From the NCBI GenBank assembly GCA_946611495.1, contig CAMODR010000008.1, positions 1 through 13,150 on the forward strand: 13,150 nucleotides of DNA. Reading direction: 5' to 3'. The stretch is from an uncultured Methanobrevibacter sp. (GTDB taxonomy: Archaea; Methanobacteriota; Methanobacteria; Methanobacteriales; Methanobacteriaceae). Position numbers and translations under genes: made by a program. Under the pieces are notes generated by a model that saw only the letters and a program-made list of their open reading frames with translations, was not told the DNA's origin and did no database searches. Positions 1 to 7,764 of the stretch are shown here, in pieces (the stretch's first letter is position 1; every line of letters starts with the position of its first letter).

Positions 1-1
1 A

Positions 2-235
2 AGACAAGTATTCAACAAAGAAACCGGTAAAGTAGAAATGGTAAAAGACCAAATTGGTCACGAATTAGACGAACCTGTTGTATTAGGTGAACCATTAGAT
101 GAAGAAACTCTCAGAGCTAAAACCACTATCTACAGATGTGATGGTGAAGCTTACAGAGACGACAAAGACGCTGTAGAAGTATTAAATCAAATACACGTCA
201 CTAGATCTAACTTTGGTTACAACCCAGAATTATAG
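2..235 (+). CDS. mcrG: Methyl-coenzyme M reductase gamma subunit, C-terminal part (partial at 5' end)
   Basis: This is the 3' end of mcrG. The reading frame is open from base 2 and encodes 77 residues ending in FGYNPEL before the TAG at 233-235. The internal Met at base 38 is not the true start, since the frame continues upstream off the window edge. The segment [20 protein letters not shown] and the later [13 protein letters not shown] are typical of the McrG C-terminus. Full McrG is about 250 residues, so roughly the last third is present. McrG is one of the three subunits of the (alpha-beta-gamma)2 enzyme that makes methane from methyl-CoM and coenzyme B in the cytoplasm. It sits 14 bp upstream of mcrA, matching the known mcrBDCGA gene order. 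Identification is by recognition of the family plus context. Confidence 0.95.
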   Translation, partial: RQVFNKETGKVEMVKDQIGHELDEPVVLGEPLDEETLRAKTTIYRCDGEAYRDDKDAVEVLNQIHVTRSNFGYNPEL

Positions 236-240
236 GGAGG
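236..240 (+). promoter_or_regulatory. Shine-Dalgarno site of mcrA
   Basis: GGAGG follows the mcrG stop codon directly and lies 9 bases before the mcrA ATG. It supports the chosen start and translation of mcrA from the mcr polycistronic message. Confidence 0.8.
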
Positions 241-249
241 TTTATTAAA

Positions 250-1902
250 ATGGCTGATAAAAAATTCTTAGATGCAATGACTAAAAAATTCAAAGAAGCT
301 CCAGAAGAAAAAACTACTACCTTCTATAATATGGGTGGTTGGACTCAATCTGAAAGAAAAACTGAATTTGTAAACGAAGGTAAAGCAATTGCTGAAAAAA
401 GAGGAATTCCAATGTACAACCCAGACATCGGTACTCCTCTTGGACAAAGAGCTTTAATGTCCTACCAATTATCTGGAACTGACACTTTTGTTGAAGGTGA
501 CGATTTACACTTTATCAACAACGCAGCTATCCAACAAGCTTGGGACGACATTAGAAGAACTGTAATTGTAGGATTAAACACTGCTCACAACGTACTCGAA
601 AAAAGGTTAGGTATGGAAGTAACTCCTGAAACCATTACCAACTACTTAGAAGTTGTAAACCACGCTATGCCTGGTGCAGCTGTAGTACAAGAACACATGG
701 TAGAAACCAACCCATTATTAGTAGAAGATTCCTACGTAAAAATCTTCACTGGTGATGACGACTTAGCAGCAGAAATCGACCCTGCATTTGTATTAGACAT
801 TAACAAAGAGTTCCCAGAAGAACAAGCTGAAGCTTTAAAAGCTGAAGTTGGCGGAGCTATTTGGCAAATTGTAAGAATTCCATCTGTTGTAGGTAGAGTT
901 TGTGATGGTGGTACCACTTCCAGATGGTCTGCTATGCAAATTGGTATGTCCATGATTTCCGCATACGGACAATGTGCAGGTGAAGGTGCTACTGGTGACT
1001 TCGCATACGCATCCAAACACGCAGAAGTTATCGGTATGGGTACTTACTTACCTATCAGAAGAGCAAGAGCAGGTAACGAACTTGGTGGTGTACCATTCGG
1101 ATTTATGGCAGATATCTGTCAAGCATCCAGAGTTACTGACGACCCTGTAGAATCCTCCTTAGAAGTAGTAGCTTTAGGTGCTGCTTTATACGACCAAATT
1201 TGGTTAGGATCTTACATGTCTGGTGGTGTAGGATTTACTCAATATGCTACCGCAGCATACACAGATAACGTATTAGACGACTTCTGTTACTTCGGTAAAG
1301 ATTACGTAGAAGACAAATACGGAGACTTATGTTCCGCTCCTAACAACATGGACACTGTTCTTGATGTAGGTTCTGAAGTAACCTTCTACTCCTTAGAACA
1401 ATACGAAGAATACCCAGCTTTACTTGAAACCCACTTCGGTGGTTCTCAAAGAGCTGCTGTAGTATCTGCAGCTGCAGGTATTTCCACTGCATTCGCAACT
1501 GCTAACGCACAAACTGGTTTATCTGCATGGTACTTAGCACAATACTTACACAAAGAACAACACTCCAGATTAGGATTCTACGGTTACGACTTACAAGATC
1601 AATGTGGTGCAGCTAACGTATTCGCAATCAGAAACGACGAAGGTTTACCACTTGAATTAAGAGGACCTAACTATCCTAACTATGCAATGAACGTAGGTCA
1701 CCAAGGTGAATATGCAGGTATTGCACAAGCACCTCACAGTGCTCGTGGAGACGCATTTGCAATGAACCCTCTTATTAAGATTGCATTTGCTGACAAAAAC
1801 TTAGCATTCGACTTCACCAAAGTCAGAGCTGAATTCGCTAAAGGTGCTTTAAGAGAATTCGAACCTGCAGGTGAAAGATCTATCATCATTCCAGCAAAAT
1901 AA
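250..1902 (+). CDS. mcrA: Methyl-coenzyme M reductase alpha subunit (MCR I type)
   Basis: Catalytic subunit of MCR, 550 residues, the usual family length. It reduces methyl-CoM with coenzyme B to methane and the CoM-CoB heterodisulfide using nickel cofactor F430. Active-site and modification residues known from Methanothermobacter are visible: Gln147 (axial Ni ligand, in VVQEHM), His257 (SKHAEV), Arg271 (IRRARAG), Gln400 (GGSQRAA), and Gly445, Asp450 and Cys452 in GYDLQDQC. In the crystallised enzyme these are methylated, thioglycine, didehydroaspartate and S-methylcysteine positions; whether they are modified here cannot be read from DNA. The active-site tyrosine equivalent to Tyr333 is Tyr332 (TQYATAAY). 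The start is fixed by GGAGG at 236-240. Proximity to mtr favours the mcr rather than the mrt isoenzyme. Codons are strongly biased (AGA, AAA, TTC, AAC), as expected for a very highly expressed gene. Confidence 0.99.
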   Translation: MADKKFLDAMTKKFKEAPEEKTTTFYNMGGWTQSERKTEFVNEGKAIAEKRGIPMYNPDIGTPLGQRALMSYQLSGTDTFVEGDDLHFINNAAIQQAWDDIRRTVIVGLNTAHNVLEKRLGMEVTPETITNYLEVVNHAMPGAAVVQEHMVETNPLLVEDSYVKIFTGDDDLAAEIDPAFVLDINKEFPEEQAEALKAEVGGAIWQIVRIPSVVGRVCDGGTTSRWSAMQIGMSMISAYGQCAGEGATGDFAYASKHAEVIGMGTYLPIRRARAGNELGGVPFGFMADICQASRVTDDPVESSLEVVALGAALYDQIWLGSYMSGGVGFTQYATAAYTDNVLDDFCYFGKDYVEDKYGDLCSAPNNMDTVLDVGSEVTFYSLEQYEEYPALLETHFGGSQRAAVVSAAAGISTAFATANAQTGLSAWYLAQYLHKEQHSRLGFYGYDLQDQCGAANVFAIRNDEGLPLELRGPNYPNYAMNVGHQGEYAGIAQAPHSARGDAFAMNPLIKIAFADKNLAFDFTKVRAEFAKGALREFEPAGERSIIIPAK

Positions 1903-1923
1903 GTTTGGTGTAAACGGGAAATT

Positions 1924-1984
1924 ATAAATAAGGTTTAATTTTGGTTGTCTTTGACTTCCATCTTTTCACCTTATTTATTTTTTT
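1924..1984 (+). terminator. Candidate mcr operon terminator (stem-loop plus T-tract)
   Basis: An 11 bp perfect stem pairs ATAAATAAGGT (1924-1934) with ACCTTATTTAT (1968-1978), with a 33-base loop, and runs straight into seven T (1978-1984). It begins 22 bases after the mcrA stop. Archaeal termination depends mainly on the T-tract; the stem may instead protect the 3' end of the mcr message. Confidence 0.55.
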
Positions 1985-2069
1985 AAATTTTAAAATTTGT
2001 TTGTATAAAGTAGAATGGATTTTTATTCAAATATTTTTGATTTTGATAAAATCTGCTTTAAAAAAAGTT

Positions 2070-2092
2070 TTTTCCTTTTGGGAAAATTTTTT
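2070..2092 (+). terminator. Candidate second terminator after mcrA
   Basis: TTTTCC (2070-2075) pairs with GGAAAA (2081-2086) across a 5-base loop, followed by TTTTTT at 2087-2092 and preceded by six A at 2061-2066 that can extend the pairing. The layout resembles an intrinsic terminator, about 170 bp past mcrA. The stem is short and A/T-dominated, so it is only a candidate. Confidence 0.35.
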
Positions 2093-2155
2093 AGTAATTG
2101 ATAATTATTATTATTAAATCTCAATTGAATTAATTTCAATCAATTTTGATAAAAA

Positions 2156-2171
2156 GCCTAATTTATTAGGC
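2156..2171. repeat. Short GC-containing hairpin inside a larger inverted repeat
   Basis: GCCTAA (2156-2161) and TTAGGC (2166-2171) form a 6 bp stem with loop TTTA. It is enclosed by TTTAGTAA (2090-2097) and TTACTAAA (2173-2180), and by an imperfect longer pairing of about 2124-2145 with 2184-2200. TTTAGTAA occurs again at 2205-2212. Confidence 0.5.
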
Positions 2172-2319
2172 GTTACTAAAAATAATTGATTAAATTCAAT
2201 ATTATTTAGTAAAACTTATATATGTAGTTTTAAATAAATATTAGAATATAGGCAGTTAACTGTCTGTAAATTATTTAATTCTTAGTTTATTTTAATTAAA
2301 GTAAACTTGAATTATTCCT

Positions 2320-2342
2320 TTTAATTTCATTATGAAATTAAA
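2320..2342. repeat. 10 bp stem, 3-base loop inverted repeat
   Basis: TTTAATTTCA (2320-2329) and TGAAATTAAA (2333-2342) are perfect inverted repeats with loop TTA. No T-tract follows, so it is not terminator-like. Function unknown. Confidence 0.45.
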
Positions 2343-2485
2343 TGTAAATTTTATGGCTTGTACATTTTATTGCTTAATATATTGTATTGATCTATAAAAT
2401 TTTGTATCTTTTTAATTATTCGTAGTTTAATTATTAAGATTTTTAGATTTATTCATCAAATATTTCATTCTTAACACTTTAAGGA

Positions 2486-2505
2486 TTTAATCTAGCTAGA
2501 TTAAA
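2486..2505. repeat. 20 bp perfect palindrome
   Basis: TTTAATCTAGCTAGATTAAA reads identically on both strands with no loop. Weaker pairing continues outside it (AACACTT near 2473 against AAGTGGTT near 2510). Perfect uninterrupted palindromes are typical dimeric-regulator sites, and this one lies about 275 bp upstream of mtrE. The regulator is unknown and an AT-rich background makes chance palindromes less rare. Confidence 0.5.
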
Positions 2506-2607
2506 AGCTAAGTGGTTTCTTCATTGGCTTATTTGATTTATAAAATCTTTGTTTAAGTTTTGAAGTATAATCATAAAGTATAAAATTACTATAAGATGTT
2601 CTAATTA

Positions 2608-2645
2608 TGGTCTAAATGAATGGTTTAGTCCATTATTTAGTCCAT
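2608..2645. promoter_or_regulatory. Candidate regulator-binding cluster upstream of mtr (TTTAGTCCAT repeats)
   Basis: TTTAGTCCAT occurs as two exact direct copies at 2624-2633 and 2636-2645, 12 bases apart. An inverted copy with one mismatch, ATGGTCTAAA, lies at 2608-2617. The cluster lies immediately upstream of the TATA-like TTTTATATT at 2666-2674. Position and repetition suggest an operator or activator site for mtr expression; no protein can be named. Confidence 0.4.
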
Positions 2646-2665
2646 TTTTTAGTTGTCTTTATGTA

Positions 2666-2674
2666 TTTTATATT
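2666..2674 (+). promoter_or_regulatory. Candidate TATA box of the mtr operon
   Basis: TTTTATATT resembles the archaeal TATA box. A start site about 25 bases downstream would fall near 2695, at the left arm of the inverted repeat at 2693-2727, giving a leader of about 85 bases before mtrE. Other AT-rich strings closer to the gene (around 2730-2745) cannot be excluded. Confidence 0.35.
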
Positions 2675-2692
2675 TGAGCAGAATATGTCTAA

Positions 2693-2727
2693 AAGTGATT
2701 AAAAAAAGGGAAAAATTTTAATCACTT
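2693..2727. promoter_or_regulatory. 12 bp inverted repeat in the mtr leader
   Basis: AAGTGATTAAAA (2693-2704) pairs perfectly with TTTTAATCACTT (2716-2727) around an 11-base purine loop containing GGG. It ends 52 bases before the mtrE ATG. It may be a 5' end stem-loop of the mtr mRNA or an operator overlapping the start site; it is not followed by a T-tract. Confidence 0.45.
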
Positions 2728-2763
2728 ATTTATTTATTAAATAATTAAAATTTAATAAAATTT

Positions 2764-2770
2764 AAGGAGG
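2764..2770 (+). promoter_or_regulatory. Shine-Dalgarno site of mtrE
   Basis: AAGGAGG lies 9 bases before the ATG at 2780, a strong match to the anti-Shine-Dalgarno sequence that fixes the start of the first mtr gene. Confidence 0.75.
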
Positions 2771-2779
2771 AAAAGAAAT

Positions 2780-3655
2780 ATGGACCCTATTACATTAGGT
2801 GTAGTCGCATTAATGGGTGCAGCAGCAACCATTGCTGGTGCTGCAGAGGACTTAGAGTCTGACATCGGTTCACAAAGTAACCCTAACTCACAAGTTCAAC
2901 TTGCTCCACAGATGGGACACTTACACCGTATGATAAATAAGGCAGCTTCCGGGGAACCTGTAGCTTACGGATGCTGGTGTGGTATCGCAGGTACCATCGC
3001 AGCTATTGTTATGGGCGCAGGATTAACTATCCCAATCGTTGCAATCGCAATCGGTTCTACTGTTGCTGCTCTTGTTCACGCAATTTATACAGTCACATCA
3101 CATATGGGAAGGATTGTTGGTCAATCTCAATTTGAACAACCATTATTTATGGATGTATTAACTCAATCCTTAGGCCCTATCGCAGCTCATGGTTTTATAG
3201 CTAGTTTCGGTATTGTAGGTATGTCTTACTTAATGACCCTTCCATTAGAAGGTCTTGGACACCCATTCCCATTACCATTACTCGCTGTACTTTGGGGAAT
3301 TACTATTGGTGCTATCGGATCATCTACCGGGGACGTTCACTACGGTGCTGAAAGTGAATACCAAAAATTCGATTACGGTGGAGGTACTCCTGTAGCTATC
3401 CAAGGGGATATTGTAACTAAAGCTCCACTCGGTGCAAAAAACTCTATTGACGTAGGTAACTTCTGTGCTAAATATGGTGGACCTTTAACCGGTTTCTGTT
3501 TCGGACTTATTGTTTTCATTAGTTTCTGGATTACTTTAGTATTCGGTGCTATCGGAGGACAAATCGCAGGTATCGTTATCGTAGTATTATTAATTGTCGG
3601 TAACTACTTACTTGAAAAGTCTGCAAGAGAAAAATTCGGACCATATGAGGAATAA
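2780..3655 (+). CDS. mtrE: Tetrahydromethanopterin S-methyltransferase subunit E
   Basis: First gene of the mtr operon, 291 residues, near the usual MtrE length. MtrE is an integral membrane subunit of the N5-methyl-H4MPT:coenzyme M methyltransferase; MtrC, D and E form the membrane module thought to carry Na+. Hydrophobic segments are visible near residues 4-21, 62-82, 84-105, 132-153, 163-182, 235-256 and 260-278. The soluble stretch between about 183 and 230 includes GDVHYGAESEYQKFDYGGG, which is characteristic of the family. The protein ends in a charged tail (EKSAREKFGPYEE). Its stop codon TAA overlaps the AAGGAGG of mtrD, so the two genes are probably translationally coupled. Gene order E-D-C-B-A-F-G-H is that of other Methanobacteriales. 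Confidence 0.97.
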   Translation: MDPITLGVVALMGAAATIAGAAEDLESDIGSQSNPNSQVQLAPQMGHLHRMINKAASGEPVAYGCWCGIAGTIAAIVMGAGLTIPIVAIAIGSTVAALVHAIYTVTSHMGRIVGQSQFEQPLFMDVLTQSLGPIAAHGFIASFGIVGMSYLMTLPLEGLGHPFPLPLLAVLWGITIGAIGSSTGDVHYGAESEYQKFDYGGGTPVAIQGDIVTKAPLGAKNSIDVGNFCAKYGGPLTGFCFGLIVFISFWITLVFGAIGGQIAGIVIVVLLIVGNYLLEKSAREKFGPYEE

Positions 3656-3667
3656 GGAGGATTAATT

Positions 3668-4369
3668 ATGGATCTTTTAATCTTTATTATTTGTGTAGTT
3701 ATCGCAGGTATTATTATGGGTGGAGGTGTACACTTCATTCCTGTAGGTGGTGCTCCTGCAGCTATGGCAACCGCTACTGGTGTAGGTACCGGTACCGCAA
3801 TGTTAGCAGCTGGTGCAGGATTAACTGGACTTATTACCGCAGCTTCTATGATCGGTCAACCAGTATGGTTAATCGTATTAGCAGGTGCAGTTGGTTCCAT
3901 GTTAATGATGGGTATCACCATGCTTATTGGTAACTTTATTTATATTTATGGTGTTGGAGTAGTTCCAGCATCTGGTAAAGCTGCAGTTGACCCAATCACT
4001 GGTTGGAACCAAGAAAAATATAAAACTCCTGGTACTGAAGGACACGGTATCCCTACCGTCTGTTTCATAAGTGGTATCATTGGTGGATTACTTGGTGGTG
4101 CTGGTGGAGGATTAGTCTTCTGGGCTATTAACGAATTCGCAACCACTAACATGACTGGAGTTGACAGTGCTATTATTATTGGTTTAGCTGCTATTCTCTC
4201 TGTAGGTATGTTCTTCATTAACTCTGTAACTGCTTCCTATAACATTGGAGGTACTATTGAAGGTTTCGTAGACCCTAAATTCAAAAGACTCCCTACTGGA
4301 ATTTTAGCTTGTGCTATCGTATCTTTAGTTGCTGCAATCTTCATGGTATTAATGATCGGAGGTATCTAA
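3668..4369 (+). CDS. mtrD: Tetrahydromethanopterin S-methyltransferase subunit D
   Basis: 233 residues, the expected size for MtrD, a polytopic membrane subunit of the Na+-translocating Mtr complex. Hydrophobic segments lie near residues 2-20, 41-60, 66-97 (long or double), 130-157, 167-190 and 208-232. A soluble loop at about 100-128 contains the family-typical [20 protein letters not shown]. The glycine-rich run [19 protein letters not shown] (about 139-157) suggests tight helix packing. AAGGAGG at 3654-3660 overlaps the mtrE stop and supports the ATG at 3668. The gene ends one base before mtrC. The frame at 3691-3933 in another phase is only a shadow of this gene. Confidence 0.97.
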   Translation: MDLLIFIICVVIAGIIMGGGVHFIPVGGAPAAMATATGVGTGTAMLAAGAGLTGLITAASMIGQPVWLIVLAGAVGSMLMMGITMLIGNFIYIYGVGVVPASGKAAVDPITGWNQEKYKTPGTEGHGIPTVCFISGIIGGLLGGAGGGLVFWAINEFATTNMTGVDSAIIIGLAAILSVGMFFINSVTASYNIGGTIEGFVDPKFKRLPTGILACAIVSLVAAIFMVLMIGGI

Positions 4370-4370
4370 G

Positions 4371-5189
<819 letters not shown>

Positions 5190-5203
5190 GGAGGTTGTTA
5201 TAG

Positions 5204-5524
5204 ATGGTATTACCTTTAGTACAATTTATTCCTGAATTAAATTTAAATCTCGAACCTGAATCTGGTATTCTCGGAGCAGGTGGAGGAGATTTGATCATTG
5301 TTTCAATGGATGAAATCAATGAAGAAATTGCAAAAGTCGAAGCAGCTGCTGATGAATTAATGAATTCCTTAGACCCTAACTCTGCTCCATTAGGTTCCTT
5401 CCCAGGAAGAGAAGGCAACTTTGTAAAAGCAGGTATGTTAACTAACATGGTATATGGATTCATTATCGGAACATTCATTATTATTGCAGCATTACCTTTA
5501 TTAGCAAGTATGGGGGTATTATAG
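5204..5524 (+). CDS. mtrB: Tetrahydromethanopterin S-methyltransferase subunit B
   Basis: 106 residues, matching MtrB. The N-terminal 75 residues are soluble and include an acidic amphipathic helix ([20 protein letters not shown], about 36-55) and the family-typical SFPGREGNF near 65-73. One membrane helix follows at about 79-103. MtrB is a single-span subunit of the MtrABFG stalk that carries and positions the corrinoid-binding MtrA. AAGGAGGT (5188-5195) overlaps the mtrC stop and fixes the ATG. The stop codon at 5522-5524 abuts the ATG of mtrA with no spacer. Confidence 0.95.
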   Translation: MVLPLVQFIPELNLNLEPESGILGAGGGDLIIVSMDEINEEIAKVEAAADELMNSLDPNSAPLGSFPGREGNFVKAGMLTNMVYGFIIGTFIIIAALPLLASMGVL

Positions 5525-6247
5525 ATGGTAGATAAAAAACCTACTGCAGATACTTGGCCTGTTGTAAGTGGGGACTACATTGTAGGTGACCCAGAAAGCC
5601 CTGTTGCTGTAACTACTTTAGCTTCTCACAACGAAGATATCCCTGCTGCAGCTGGAGCAGCTATTGCTGGACCTTGTAAGACTGAAAACTTAGGTATTGA
5701 AAAAGTTGTTGCAAACATCATTTCCAACCCTAACATCAGATTCTTAATCCTTTGTGGTGCAGAAGTACAAGGACACATTACTGGTCAAAGTTTCAAGGCA
5801 TTACACGAAAACGGTTGCGACCCTGAGAAAAAGAAAATCACTGGAGCTACTGGTGCTATTCCTTTCGTAGAAAATATTCCTATGGAAGGTGTCGAAAGAT
5901 TCCAACAACAACTCGAGCTTGTTGATATGATCGACAACGAAGATGGCGGAGCAATCACTGCAAAAGTAAAAGAATGTATAGAAAAAGACCCTGGTGCTTT
6001 TGAAGAAGATGCTATGGTTATTGAAGTGTCTGAAGGAGACGATGACGAAGACGACGGTGAAGAAATTCGTCCTATTTCCGCAGAAACCGCTTTAATCGAA
6101 GCAAGAATGAGAAATATTGATACTCAAGTAAAACTTGTTGGTGCTGTCCAAAGAAATATGGCAGGTAACTATGCAGGTAAGGTACAAGGTATTATGATGG
6201 GCCTTGTATTTACTTTAGTAATCGGATTCTTATTCATATTATTATAA
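5525..6247 (+). CDS. mtrA: Tetrahydromethanopterin S-methyltransferase subunit A (corrinoid protein)
   Basis: 240 residues. MtrA carries the cobamide that accepts the methyl group from methyl-H4MPT (via MtrH) and passes it to coenzyme M. His84 in VQGHITGQ falls exactly at the position known to ligate cobalt in the Methanothermobacter protein. The corrinoid domain spans about residues 10-165 ([36 protein letters not shown]). An acidic linker, [11 protein letters not shown] (about 170-180), is followed by a helix and a C-terminal membrane anchor at about 221-240. The start directly follows the mtrB stop, with a G-rich run at 5512-5516 (inside mtrB) as the likely ribosome site. The last 50 residues resemble MtrF, encoded next. 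Confidence 0.97.
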   Translation: MVDKKPTADTWPVVSGDYIVGDPESPVAVTTLASHNEDIPAAAGAAIAGPCKTENLGIEKVVANIISNPNIRFLILCGAEVQGHITGQSFKALHENGCDPEKKKITGATGAIPFVENIPMEGVERFQQQLELVDMIDNEDGGAITAKVKECIEKDPGAFEEDAMVIEVSEGDDDEDDGEEIRPISAETALIEARMRNIDTQVKLVGAVQRNMAGNYAGKVQGIMMGLVFTLVIGFLFILL

Positions 6248-6262
6248 CTGGAGGTTTTAATT

Positions 6263-6469
6263 ATGGTTAAATTTTCTAATAAACCAAACACACGTGGAAT
6301 TAAAAATACTTCTAGTAATATAGAATACCGTTCAAAACTCATCGGAAGAGAAGGCAGATTATATGCTGGTGTAAACAGCACCAGATTTTCTGGAATGGCT
6401 TTAGGTATAGGAATTGCATTATGTTTAATTGTAATCATTCCTTACTTAGCTAAATTATGTGGATTATAG
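6263..6469 (+). CDS. mtrF: Tetrahydromethanopterin S-methyltransferase subunit F
   Basis: A 68-residue protein with a basic soluble N-terminus and one membrane helix at about residues 44-66. It is recognised by position between mtrA and mtrG, by size, and by similarity of [20 protein letters not shown] to the C-terminal part of MtrA, a relationship known for this family. MtrF is a small single-span stalk subunit of Mtr. GGAGGT at 6250-6255 supports the ATG at 6263. Confidence 0.93.
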   Translation: MVKFSNKPNTRGIKNTSSNIEYRSKLIGREGRLYAGVNSTRFSGMALGIGIALCLIVIIPYLAKLCGL

Positions 6470-6480
6470 AGGTGTTAAAT

Positions 6481-6729
6481 ATGGCTGAAGAATCAGTACC
6501 TCAAATTATGGTAACTACCGAAGATATGGCTGCTGCAACTCAAAAATTAGATGAAGCTGAAGAAAAAGTTGAGTTTGCTGTTGGTGAATATTTCCAACGT
6601 TTAGGTCAACAAAACGGTAGAGATATTGGTATTTTATATGGTATAATTTTAGGTCTTGTAATCTTGTTAGTATCTATTAAATTCCAACTAGTAGCAATGT
6701 TAACAAGTATGTTTGCAGGATTACTCTAA
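6481..6729 (+). CDS. mtrG: Tetrahydromethanopterin S-methyltransferase subunit G
   Basis: 82 residues beginning [11 protein letters not shown]. The frame is also open from an ATG at 6457, but that would overlap the end of mtrF and add an unrelated MWIIEVLN. The ATG at 6481 is preceded by GAGGTG (6470-6475), directly after the mtrF stop, and gives the normal MtrG N-terminus. Residues about 13-45 form an acidic amphipathic helix likely to act as a coiled-coil stalk. [17 protein letters not shown] is a family-typical block, followed by a hydrophobic C-terminus from about residue 50. It is a single-span Mtr subunit. Confidence 0.95.
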   Translation: MAEESVPQIMVTTEDMAAATQKLDEAEEKVEFAVGEYFQRLGQQNGRDIGILYGIILGLVILLVSIKFQLVAMLTSMFAGLL

Positions 6730-6744
6730 ATCGGAGGATTTTAA

Positions 6745-7677
6745 ATGTTTAGATTTGATAAAGAACAACTCGTCATCGATATTGCTGGAGTAAAAATGGG
6801 TGGGCAACCTGGTGAATACCCAACCGTTTTATGTGGAACTATTTTCTATGGCGGACACAATATTATTAGTGATGAAAAAGAAGGTATCTTTGATAAAGAT
6901 GCTGCAGAAGAAAGAATTAAAACTATGGAGGAAATGTCTGACGTAACAGGTAACCCTTGTGTTGTACAAACTTTCGGTGCTACTGACACAGCTATGGTTA
7001 AATACTTAGAATTTGTAGGAGACATCTGTGACAAACCTTTCCTTATTGACTCAACCGCTGCATCCGCAAAAATTGCTGGTGTAGAATACGTACAAGAAGT
7101 AGGTTTAGCTGAAAGAGCTGTATACAACTCATTAAGTATGGCAGCAGAAGCTGCAGAAATTGAAGCTGTAGCTAACTCCGACATCGACGCATCCATTCTC
7201 TTAGGTTTCAACCCAATGAACCCTGGTGTACCAGGTAAACTCGAAATCTGGGAAGACGGTGGATCTGTAATCGATGAAGGTATTCTCGATATGGCAGAAA
7301 GATGTGGAATTACCAAACCTTGGATGGACGTAGCAGTTACTCCTTTAGGACAAGGTGCTGGTCCTGCAGTAAGAACTTCCTTTGCTGTAAAAGCTAAATG
7401 GGGTTACCCTGTAGGTTCTGGTATTCACAACGTACCTTCCGCATGGGACTGGTTAAGAGGATACAAAAAAGAACACAAAGAAGCATGGCCTGTATGTGAT
7501 ATAGGTTCTAACATCGTACAACAAATGGCTGGTGGAGACTTCGTACTTTTCGGACCAATCGAAAACGCAAGACTCGCATTCCCTGCTTGTGGTATGACTG
7601 ATATTATGATTGCTGAAGCAGCAAAAGATATCGGTACTGAACCTGTAGAAGAACACCCAATTAACAATTTATTATAA
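6745..7677 (+). CDS. mtrH: Tetrahydromethanopterin S-methyltransferase subunit H (operon copy)
   Basis: 310 residues, the standard MtrH length, with no membrane segment. MtrH is the peripheral catalytic subunit that transfers the methyl group from N5-methyl-H4MPT to the Co(I) cobamide of MtrA; the family adopts a TIM-barrel methyltransferase fold. Typical blocks are DIAGVKMGGQPGEYPTVL (about 12-29), GTIFYGGHNI (31-40), KPFLIDST (97-104), ILLGFNPMNPG (151-161), the long invariant run from VTPLGQGAG through KWGYPVGSGIHNVPSAWDWLR, and GGDFVLFGPIENA. GGAGG at 6733-6737 precedes the start. It is the last mtr gene and is followed by three hairpins. Codon use is highly biased (AAC, GAC and ACC favoured), unlike the paralogue at 8442. 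Confidence 0.98.
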   Translation: MFRFDKEQLVIDIAGVKMGGQPGEYPTVLCGTIFYGGHNIISDEKEGIFDKDAAEERIKTMEEMSDVTGNPCVVQTFGATDTAMVKYLEFVGDICDKPFLIDSTAASAKIAGVEYVQEVGLAERAVYNSLSMAAEAAEIEAVANSDIDASILLGFNPMNPGVPGKLEIWEDGGSVIDEGILDMAERCGITKPWMDVAVTPLGQGAGPAVRTSFAVKAKWGYPVGSGIHNVPSAWDWLRGYKKEHKEAWPVCDIGSNIVQQMAGGDFVLFGPIENARLAFPACGMTDIMIAEAAKDIGTEPVEEHPINNLL

Positions 7678-7692
7678 TTTGAAAGGGTCCTT

Positions 7693-7720
7693 AGATTAGA
7701 TGATTTTTATCATCTAATCT
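7693..7720. terminator. 12 bp perfect hairpin after mtrH
   Basis: AGATTAGATGAT (7693-7704) and ATCATCTAATCT (7709-7720) pair perfectly with a TTTT loop. An outer 9 bp pairing of AATTTGAAA (7676-7684, overlapping the mtrH stop) with TTTCAAATT (7724-7732) can enclose it. Only a short T-run follows, so it may serve mRNA 3' end stability rather than termination itself. Confidence 0.6.
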
Positions 7721-7731
7721 TTATTTCAAAT

Positions 7732-7754
7732 TCAAACTTTTAAAAAAAGTTTGA
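7732..7754. repeat. Second hairpin after mtrH
   Basis: TCAAACTTTT (7732-7741) pairs with AAAAGTTTGA (7745-7754) around an AAA loop. Its left edge overlaps the outer stem of the preceding hairpin by one base. Confidence 0.45.
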
Positions 7755-7764
7755 TTAAAATTCT

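Larger units (their letters stand above)
1903..2779. other. 877 bp non-coding gap between the mcr and mtr operons
   Basis: No convincing coding frame on either strand. The stretch is very AT-rich and holds several inverted repeats. In order: a large stem-loop and T-tract after mcrA (1924-1984), a short stem followed by six T (2070-2092), a complex inverted-repeat region around 2090-2212, a 10 bp stem with 3-base loop (2320-2342), a 20 bp perfect palindrome (2486-2505), a TTTAGTCCAT repeat cluster (2608-2645), and a 12 bp inverted repeat just before mtrE (2693-2727). It most plausibly contains the mcr terminator and the mtr promoter with its leader. A TATA-like TTATATAT at 2216-2223 could start a long leader or a small RNA, but nothing further supports that. 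Confidence 0.7.

Noticed and set aside
38-40. ATG at 38 as the start of a small gene
   Set aside because: The frame is open upstream to the window edge and encodes recognisable McrG; the Met is internal.
2156-2171. GCCTAA/TTAGGC hairpin as an intrinsic terminator
   Set aside because: The stem is only 6 bp and no T-tract follows it (GTTACTAAA comes next).
3691-3933. 80-codon frame overlapping mtrD
   Set aside because: It is rich in Tyr, Cys, Arg and Ser, the typical product of reading glycine- and alanine-rich membrane protein codons out of frame, and is fully contained in mtrD.
6457-6480. Upstream in-frame ATG extending mtrG by eight residues
   Set aside because: It overlaps the end of mtrF, has no ribosome site of its own, and the added MWIIEVLN is just mtrF sequence in another frame. 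The ATG at 6481 has GAGGTG at the right distance.
6846-7316. Long antisense open frame inside mtrH, with similar ones inside mcrA, mtrC and mtrD
   Set aside because: They lie opposite highly conserved genes, have low-complexity Ser/Ala/Pro/Ile composition expected from reverse reading of biased codons, and lack ribosome sites.
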